A DNA stretch of 11,492 nt from Lachnospiraceae bacterium (GTDB lineage Bacteria > Bacillota > Clostridia > Oscillospirales > Ruminococcaceae), in NCBI GenBank assembly GCA_023664705.1, contig JAMPFE010000060.1:1-11492 (forward strand), in the 5' to 3' direction. Each line of letters starts with the position of its first letter. Position 1 is the first letter of the stretch. Shown in pieces: positions 7,341-11,492 of the stretch. The position numbers and the translations under genes were made by a program. The notes beneath the pieces are model-generated. The model did no database searches. It worked only from the letters and a program-made list of their open reading frames with translations, and was not told where the DNA came from.

Positions 7341-7460
7341 GATAAAAGCAACAATAATCGCAAGTATATTATACAACCTTTTGCAAGAAAAATCAATACC
7401 CGTGCCACTTAAAGCAACTTTTTGCCCCAAAAATCGCTTATTGATACAGGAGAGAGAAAA

Positions 7461-7988
7461 ATGAGCAAAAACGCAAAGACAACGGATTTTTTGAAAGAGT
7501 GTATGGCGGACGTACTGTTAAAGCTGATGGACGAAAAAGATTTTCGCAAGATAACCATCAATGAGATCGCGGAGGGCGCGAACGTCAACCGTTCAACGTG
7601 GTTTCGCAACTACACAGCCAAGACCGACGCACTGACCTTTAAACTGATACGCTTGTGGGAGAGGTGGGCGGACGACCACAACCTCGCCGAACGCCGATAT
7701 TTCACCACAGATAACGCGGTGTCTTTCTTCGAGTTCAATTTGAGCATACGGGAAACGCTAAAGACCATTTACAATGCGGGCTTGCAGTCAACGATCTATG
7801 ACGCGTTTTATCAAGTAATGACTCTGCCCAAAGAAGATAACTTTCTTGACAGTTACAAAGGCAGATTTTATTCCTATGGACTGTTCGGTTTGCTTGACGA
7901 GTGGGTCAAGAGAGATTTTTGTGAAACAACAGAGGAAATGGCAGAGGTGATATATCGGATAATGGATTTTGAAAAGGATTTGCATTGA
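7461..7988 (+). CDS. TetR/AcrR-family transcriptional regulator
   Basis: This 175-residue protein has the TetR N-terminal DNA-binding domain: ITINEIAEGANVNRSTWFRN (31-50) is the helix-turn-helix, followed by the usual Y-.-K--L stretch (YTAKTDALTFKL). The rest (about 60-175) is an all-helical ligand and dimer domain with several aromatic residues (FEFNLSIRETLKTIYNAG, GLFGLLDEWVKR), resembling the DhaS-type C-terminal domain. ATG 7461 is chosen because GGAGAGAG lies just upstream; an in-frame TTG at 7422 has no ribosome binding site. It is divergent from the two-gene ABC exporter across a 219-base region with an operator-like inverted repeat. Inferred role: repressor of the exporter and of itself, released by the exported compound or a related ligand. 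Confidence 0.92.
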   Translation: MSKNAKTTDFLKECMADVLLKLMDEKDFRKITINEIAEGANVNRSTWFRNYTAKTDALTFKLIRLWERWADDHNLAERRYFTTDNAVSFFEFNLSIRETLKTIYNAGLQSTIYDAFYQVMTLPKEDNFLDSYKGRFYSYGLFGLLDEWVKRDFCETTEEMAEVIYRIMDFEKDLH

Positions 7989-8014
7989 ATAGTTTAACCG
8001 TGTTGATACATATA

Positions 8015-8058
8015 GCGCCCCTCGCCGAATTAAGTCGGCGAGGGGGCGCTTGTTGTTT
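8015..8058 (+). terminator. Strong terminator of the tetR gene
   Basis: A GC-rich stem of 14 pairs with one bulged G, GCGCCCCTCGCCGA (8015-8028) against TCGGCGAGGGGGCGC (8035-8049), has a 6-base loop and is followed by TTGTTGTTT. It lies 26 bases after the tetR stop. Confidence 0.9.
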
Positions 8059-8151
8059 AAGAACAGTTCTGTAATCGGCATTGTCATATTCGTTGCTGTC
8101 CTGCAGTGGACGCGCAGGTAGATTTAATAAACAAATATGATTTTCTTTGTG

Positions 8152-8270
8152 TTGGAATTTTTTTGGGGTATCTTTTAGGGCAAGGGTTCCCTAAAAAGAT
8201 TAAAGCGGGGGATGCCGCTTTAATCGACGAAAATATACGTATATTTTCTGTGGCTTGCTAACAATTCCAA
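8152..8270. other. Cluster of stem-loops and a 20-bp palindrome in gene-free DNA
   Basis: Four paired elements follow each other. TTGGAATT (8152-8159) and AATTCCAA (8263-8270) enclose the others. ATCTTTTAGGG (8170-8180) pairs with CCCTAAAAAGAT (8189-8200, one bulge). GATTAAAGCGG (8198-8208) pairs with CCGCTTTAATC (8215-8225) around a 6-base loop. GAAAATATAC (8229-8238) is followed directly by its complement GTATATTTTC (8239-8248). The layout is that of a multi-branched RNA or of an origin-like DNA fold. None of the hairpins is followed by a T-run, so they are not simple terminators. No open reading frame with a ribosome binding site is present between 8060 and 8290. Confidence 0.6.
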
Positions 8271-8295
8271 AACCCCAAGATTACGTATTCTTTTT

Positions 8296-8860
8296 CAGCC
8301 CCTTTTTTCGCTGAGTGGTTATTTCCAACTAACTTCTGTTTGGAGATTTTTGTCGGGATAGCGGGACCCCCCTAAAAATTTTTGCGAGTGCTCTTGCTCG
8401 AAAGTGGTTATGCCAAACTAACTTGCGAATGCGTGACTTGCTCGTGAGAGTATGCCCCTACCATTTTGTCGGCTTCGGATTTTTGCTAGCGGTGGTATGA
8501 CCTCTCGGAAATTTTTTAGGAGCGATCTTGCTTGCAGATTGTTACCATACGCTAATTTTTGCTCGGTGATTTCGGTCGGGATAGCTAGATCCCCTCCGAA
8601 AAATTTTCACGCAACCTTGCCCGAAAGCAGTTATTTTAAACTAACTTGCGACTACATTTCCCTCTTGTGAGAGTATGCCCCTACCATTTAACCAGCTTCG
8701 GGTTTATGCTTGCGATGGTGTGACCCTCGGAATTTTTCAAGCCTGATTTTGCTCGCAGATTGTTACCCTGCGCTAACTTTCGTTCGGCAGTTTCGGATAG
8801 GATAGCGCGCCCCTCAAAATTTTTCGCCGCTCTCGGAAGCAGCTATCCGAGAGCGGCGAA
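8296..8860. repeat. Degenerate tandem array of structured repeats, 89 + 133 bp alternating
   Basis: The element GTTA-N8-TAAC (last base T once) recurs at 8318, 8407, 8541, 8630 and 8762 (start positions), giving steps of 89, 134, 89 and 132 bases, so the super-unit is about 222 bp. A sixth, truncated copy (GCTA at 8842) is embedded in the closing terminator. Short units share TCGGGATAGC...CCCCTC..AAAATTTTT; long units share GTGAGAGTATGCCCCTACCATTT and GGTATGACC-type segments. Paired elements are kept while their bases change, for example GGGAT/ATCCC with TTTCGG/CCGAAA at 8570-8601 and ACCA/TGGT at 8460-8496 and 8683-8719. Stop codons and shifted frames between copies argue against coding. Function unknown. 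Confidence 0.8.
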
Positions 8861-8871
8861 TTTTTATTTTT
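8823..8871 (+). terminator. Strong rightward terminator closing the repeat array
   Basis: TTCGCCGCTCTCGG (8823-8836) pairs perfectly over 14 bp with CCGAGAGCGGCGAA (8847-8860), loop of 10, followed by TTTTTATTTTT. The T-run favours rightward transcription, yet no rightward gene precedes it after tetR, which has its own terminator. It also touches the stop codon of the leftward gene at 8864 and may serve that gene weakly, since AAAAATTTT follows the stem on the minus strand. Confidence 0.85.
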
Positions 8872-9937
8872 CCCCACGCATTATTTTCCCCTCAAGGTCT
8901 TTGCGGCTCTGCGAAATTTTATCCAACCATTTATTCATCATCTGCCGCTGCACGGAGTTATCTTTAGATTTCAATTTTTCATTCTTCTTGGCGAGTTCCG
9001 TTTTGAATTTTTCAAAGAGATCGAGGTACTCGGTCTGCAATTTTTGGTTTACATTCCGAAAAGCCTTACCCCTCCGAAAATTATTGTAACTGTAGCGCTC
9101 GGCTTGGCATAGCTTGTAGAAATTATCTTGCTCAAGCTCACGTTGACTGTGAAGCTTGTTGTCCTTGTCTTGAAGCTCAGCACATTTTTCGTGATACCGC
9201 CGCCGTGATGTTTTTGCATAAAATTGTTCGCCGCACCGAGGGCATATCCTAAAGAAAAGATTATGCTTCGACAGATAGGTTATGTATTCCGAATAAAATT
9301 CTGAAAGATCGGAGCAGAACAATTTATTACCAACACTCGCTGCCTTGCCGAAATGCTGCCACTTCAATCCCGTGAGCGTAGTTGGATTTTGTTTGAGCAA
9401 CTCAAACTCGCTTGACATAGCCCTCTCCAATTCCGAATACATCTGCCGCCGATGCTCGATAGGATATGCCACGATTCCGGTTTTGCCGCTGGCTGCCGAA
9501 CGTTTGACAAGATAGAACTTGCAAAAGAAATAATTGATTGCGATTTTTTGAAAAGCATTCCCCTCTTGCCAAAGTTTTTCAAGCATTTTGTAGTCGGAGG
9601 ACTTCTCGCTGTTGCCGCTGTCAATCGAATTGAGCATTGATCGAAACAAGTTTTCTACTGAAGCCAATCCGTTCTTTACAAAATCGTAGCTTTCCAGCAA
9701 CAAGCTGCCGAGCGGTCGCTGCTCGGAGATCGCAAGTATTGAACCGCCGTGCTTGGATAAACAGTTAGAATCTTCGGTGATCTGCCGAACCACTTTAGTT
9801 TCGCCAAAATAGTACCGCTCACCGACGCTGTTAAACTCAATGCAAAGTAATAGCGGATCATTAGCGCCTTTGAGTGGTAGCTTTAATTCAAGTTTGCTTT
9901 TGGCTGTGTTCCAAATAAATCTCTCGATCTGTTTCAT
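8864..9937 (-). CDS. Zinc-finger protein of unknown function (DUF6076-like)
   Basis: This 357-residue protein has no membrane segment. A Cys/His cluster, C232-P-R-C235 and H249-E-K-C252 (CX2C-X13-HX2C), looks like a treble-clef or zinc-ribbon finger. It is followed by a basic stretch (YSYNNFRRGKAFRN, 282-295) and a highly charged helical C-terminus that may form a coiled coil near 300-347. The first 230 residues are mixed and not recognised. The arrangement of a long N-terminal part, one CX2C...C finger and a basic helical end recalls the DUF6076 proteins of clostridial mobile elements, an uncertain match from memory. The start ATG is preceded by CGGAGG at 8 bases and by a perfect consensus promoter. 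It is divergent from mobC across a control region with shared motifs, so it could be a regulator or accessory factor of the mobilization genes. Confidence 0.75.
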   Translation of the reverse strand: MKQIERFIWNTAKSKLELKLPLKGANDPLLLCIEFNSVGERYYFGETKVVRQITEDSNCLSKHGGSILAISEQRPLGSLLLESYDFVKNGLASVENLFRSMLNSIDSGNSEKSSDYKMLEKLWQEGNAFQKIAINYFFCKFYLVKRSAASGKTGIVAYPIEHRRQMYSELERAMSSEFELLKQNPTTLTGLKWQHFGKAASVGNKLFCSDLSEFYSEYITYLSKHNLFFRICPRCGEQFYAKTSRRRYHEKCAELQDKDNKLHSQRELEQDNFYKLCQAERYSYNNFRRGKAFRNVNQKLQTEYLDLFEKFKTELAKKNEKLKSKDNSVQRQMMNKWLDKISQSRKDLEGKIMRGEK

Positions 9938-9961
9938 AACTTATCCTCCGTGAGTTTTCGT

Positions 9962-10177
9962 TCTGTGTAAATTATATCATAATTTAACGCGATTGTCAAG
10001 TAAAGTATTTTTTAATTTTTCTCGGAAATTTATAAAAAATTCCGAAAATCTACACAGAGAAACAGCGTACTTTACACACATTTCAAGCGGTAAATCGCAA
10101 AAATTTCATCTTTACAAATAGGTGAAATCGACCTTATTAAGCCAAATTCTTGCTATTTTTAGTTTCTCTGTGTAAAT
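9962..10177. promoter_or_regulatory. Divergent control region with four TGTGTAAA-type motifs; candidate oriT
   Basis: TCTGTGTAAAT occurs directly at 9962-9972 and 10167-10177. Inverted versions are TACACAGA at 10051-10058 and TTTACACA at 10071-10078. The copies at 10051-10063 and 10162-10174 extend to a perfect 13-bp inverted pair (TACACAGAGAAAC against GTTTCTCTGTGTA). Another hairpin, TCGGAA/TTCCGA, lies at 10022-10045, and ATTTCA/TGAAAT pairs near 10105-10130. AT-rich DNA with inverted repeats just upstream of mobC and the relaxase is where oriT usually lies, but no nick site could be named. Confidence 0.45.
9971..9999 (-). promoter_or_regulatory. Perfect consensus promoter of the zinc-finger gene
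   Basis: Read on the minus strand, TTGACA (9999-9994) and TATAAT (9976-9971) lie 17 bases apart, a full match to the sigma-A consensus. The start point would fall near 9964, inside the motif TCTGTGTAAAT at 9962-9972, so a protein bound there would block it. Confidence 0.8.
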
Positions 10178-10191
10178 CGCCCAAAAAACTC

Positions 10192-10220
10192 TTAACTTTT
10201 TAAAATTTCTGCCGTATAAT
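10192..10220 (+). promoter_or_regulatory. Promoter of the mobC-relaxase operon
   Basis: TTAACT (10192-10197) and TATAAT (10215-10220) are 17 bases apart; the -10 box is perfect and the -35 box matches 4 of 6. Transcription would start near 10227, 50 bases before mobC. Confidence 0.65.
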
Positions 10221-10230
10221 ATAATTAGAA

Positions 10231-10246
10231 ATAGCGCACACGCTAT
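10231..10246. promoter_or_regulatory. Inverted repeat at the mobC transcription start, candidate operator
   Basis: ATAGCG (10231-10236) and CGCTAT (10241-10246) are perfect inverted 6-mers around CACA, a few bases downstream of the predicted start of mobC transcription. A ribbon-helix-helix protein such as MobC could bind here to limit its own synthesis, or the hairpin could be part of the oriT. Confidence 0.4.
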
Positions 10247-10277
10247 AATCTTCAAACCGAGAAAGGACTGATTATAA

Positions 10278-10616
10278 ATGAGGAGATTCAAACAAGTAAA
10301 GCGTAAGGAGATCGTGTTCGATTTGGACGAGTGGAGCAAGATCGAGCAGCAAGCCAAAGAACTTGGACTGAACACTACCGAGTACATTCGGCGAATGGCG
10401 TTAAACCGAAAAGTCGTCCAAATGAATATGCCGGACATCACACCTGCGCTCAACGCGATGAAAAGCATTGCCAACAATCTAAATCAGCTTGCAAAGAAAG
10501 CGCACGTAACCAACAACATTTACGCCAAAGATTTTGAAGAGATGGGAGGTCAATGGAAACCGCTATGCCTTTTGTTAAGTCAATATCTATTAGAAGCACG
10601 GTCAAACGCAGCTTAG
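10278..10616 (+). CDS. mobC: MobC-type relaxosome accessory protein
   Basis: This 112-residue protein is of the MobC family, which helps the relaxase find and open oriT. Residues about 10-45 (KEIVFDLDEWSKIEQQAKEL then NTTEYIRRMALN) form a ribbon-helix-helix DNA-binding fold. The second half has the family motif ALNAMKSIANNLNQLAKKAH (54-73), followed by a short tail. AAAGGA lies 10 bases before the ATG. The end of the gene overlaps the relaxase start by about 64 bases in another frame, which couples their translation. Its own promoter and a hairpin lie directly upstream, so self-regulation at oriT is likely from knowledge of the family. Confidence 0.88.
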   Translation: MRRFKQVKRKEIVFDLDEWSKIEQQAKELGLNTTEYIRRMALNRKVVQMNMPDITPALNAMKSIANNLNQLAKKAHVTNNIYAKDFEEMGGQWKPLCLLLSQYLLEARSNAA

Positions 10617-11492
10617 CGTATATTTTAGACCCAGCTAAAACAGACGGACTGCTTTACGTTGCTTCGCTGAATTGCATCACCGATCCGGAGTGCGCCTACC
10701 TGAATATGAAAATGGTGTATGAGCAATTCAGCAACAGAAAATTCGACGAGCCGCCGCCCAAGCAAGGCAAAGGTCACGTCAAAGCGATACATTATATTCA
10801 GAGCTTCGACCCGAAAGACAAAATTACCCCCGAACAAGCATTCGAGATTGGAAAGCTGTTCGTTACCAAAGCGTTCGGGAAAAATGCTCAGGTTGTGATG
10901 GCAACTCATCTCGACAAGGGACATTTGCACAACCACTTTATCATCAATAGCTATGGGATCAATGGCAAGAAATTCTACGACAACAAACAGTCGCTCAATG
11001 AAATAAAAATCGTTTCCGACAGAGCAAGCCTGACCTATGGCGTTAAGCCGTATGACAAAGCGAACGCCAAGCGCACCACAATTGCGTACAACGAATGGCA
11101 AAACGAAAAGCGAGGTACATCGTGGAAGCAGAAAATTCGTGATGAGATTGACAAGCTGCTCGTTCGCGTTAAGAACGTTGACGAGTTGCTTGCCGAACTT
11201 GAGATGCTCGGCTACACGGTGCGGCGCGGAAAATATGTATCGGTCAAAGCTCCCGATCAACAGCGAGCCGTGCGATTGAAAACACTTGGCGAAGATTATA
11301 CGGTTGAGCAACCCGCTTCCCGAATTTTCTGGGCGAAAATCAATTCGGGCAGTACGCTTTTGGTCACGCCGTCCGAAATGAGCGACCGCTATGCCGCGAC
11401 GATTTACGAGCTTGACAACTCGGAAAACCGCCACCCCGATGTTTACAAAATCTCCGCGCAGCTTGCCATAATAAATCGGGATAATATTCGTT
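10553..11492 (+). CDS. Relaxase (MOBP, MobA/VirD2-like), N-terminal part cut by the window end
   Basis: An uninterrupted frame runs from ATG 10553 to the window edge (313 residues visible). The beginning, METAMPFVKSISIRSTVKRS then LAYILDPAKTDGLLYVASLN, is typical of clostridial relaxases, with Y23 as the likely nicking tyrosine. The metal-binding histidines are in ATHLDKGHLHNHFIINS (H119, H124, H126, H128). After about residue 190 follows a helical region (TSWKQKIRDEIDKLL, VDELLAELEMLGY) typical of the family. GGGAGG ends 3 bases before ATG 10553, which is short. ATG 10565 (MPFVKSISI), which lies 15 bases after it, is an alternative start and looks closer to known family starts. It nicks oriT as the first step of mobilization, together with MobC encoded just upstream. 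The C-terminus is outside the window unless it is the fragment at 1-259. Confidence 0.9.
   Translation, partial: METAMPFVKSISIRSTVKRSLAYILDPAKTDGLLYVASLNCITDPECAYLNMKMVYEQFSNRKFDEPPPKQGKGHVKAIHYIQSFDPKDKITPEQAFEIGKLFVTKAFGKNAQVVMATHLDKGHLHNHFIINSYGINGKKFYDNKQSLNEIKIVSDRASLTYGVKPYDKANAKRTTIAYNEWQNEKRGTSWKQKIRDEIDKLLVRVKNVDELLAELEMLGYTVRRGKYVSVKAPDQQRAVRLKTLGEDYTVEQPASRIFWAKINSGSTLLVTPSEMSDRYAATIYELDNSENRHPDVYKISAQLAIINRDNIR

Noticed and set aside
8296..8860. CRISPR array
   Set aside because: Units alternate at about 89 and 133 bp, are degenerate throughout and show no short identical repeat with unique spacers of constant length; no cas gene is present.
8296..8860. Integron attC sites, suggested by GTTA and TAAC motifs
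   Set aside because: The motifs are 8 bases apart and in the wrong relation for R'' and R' core sites, there is no cassette gene between copies and no IntI-type integrase.
8452..9089. Rightward open frames of 72 and 109 codons in the repeat array
   Set aside because: Their partial similarity (CRLLPYANF versus RLLPCANF types) comes from the DNA repeats; the first repeat copy has a stop in the same frame, there is no ribosome binding site, and the second frame runs antisense into the zinc-finger gene.
10625..11434. Leftward open frame of 269 codons
   Set aside because: It is the antisense shadow of the relaxase gene, whose rightward frame has the tyrosine and HLHNH motifs, an upstream ribosome binding site and MobC as partner.

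Overview
The window looks like DNA from a Gram-positive anaerobe of the class Clostridia, probably a gut or rumen Oscillospiraceae/Lachnospiraceae relative. Evidence for this is the strong AGGAGG-type ribosome binding sites, sigma-A style promoters, a Tn916-type tyrosine integrase, a clostridial MobC plus MOBP-type relaxase pair and a small DUF6809-like protein. No species can be assigned from the sequence alone.

Left end (1-1700): the C-terminal end of a relaxase runs into the window. A consensus promoter and a tyrosine integrase gene follow. After the integrase come direct repeats that could be integrase arm sites, a terminator hairpin reading leftward, and a core matching the 3' end of a tRNA gene. 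No tRNA body follows the core, and a second pair of direct repeats lies on its other side, so the region looks more like a joined attP than a simple chromosomal end.

Middle (1900-8060): a small DUF6809-like gene converges with a leftward gene set: a heterodimeric ABC exporter (two overlapping genes) and, after a 187-base gap, a DUF389 membrane protein. A TetR-type regulator is divergent from the exporter. A perfect consensus promoter and an inverted repeat lie between them, so TetR probably controls itself and the exporter. This looks like an efflux cargo module.

Right part (8060-11492): about 800 bases without a gene hold a cluster of stem-loops and a degenerate tandem array (5+ units alternating about 89 and 133 bp, super-period about 222 bp) with conserved dyads, closed by a strong rightward terminator. 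Next is a leftward zinc-finger gene of unknown function. A 340-base divergent control region with four TGTGTAAA-type motifs, a candidate oriT, follows, then mobC and the N-terminal part of a relaxase cut by the window end.

Taken together: the gene order is that of an integrative mobilizable element (mobC, relaxase, integrase, att) carrying an efflux cargo. The window begins with a relaxase C-terminus and ends with the N-terminus of a relaxase of the same type, and an attP-like junction lies between. The simplest reading is a circular element, or two tandem copies, opened inside the relaxase gene. Two separate related elements cannot be excluded. The most unusual feature is the structured repeat array at 8296-8860.
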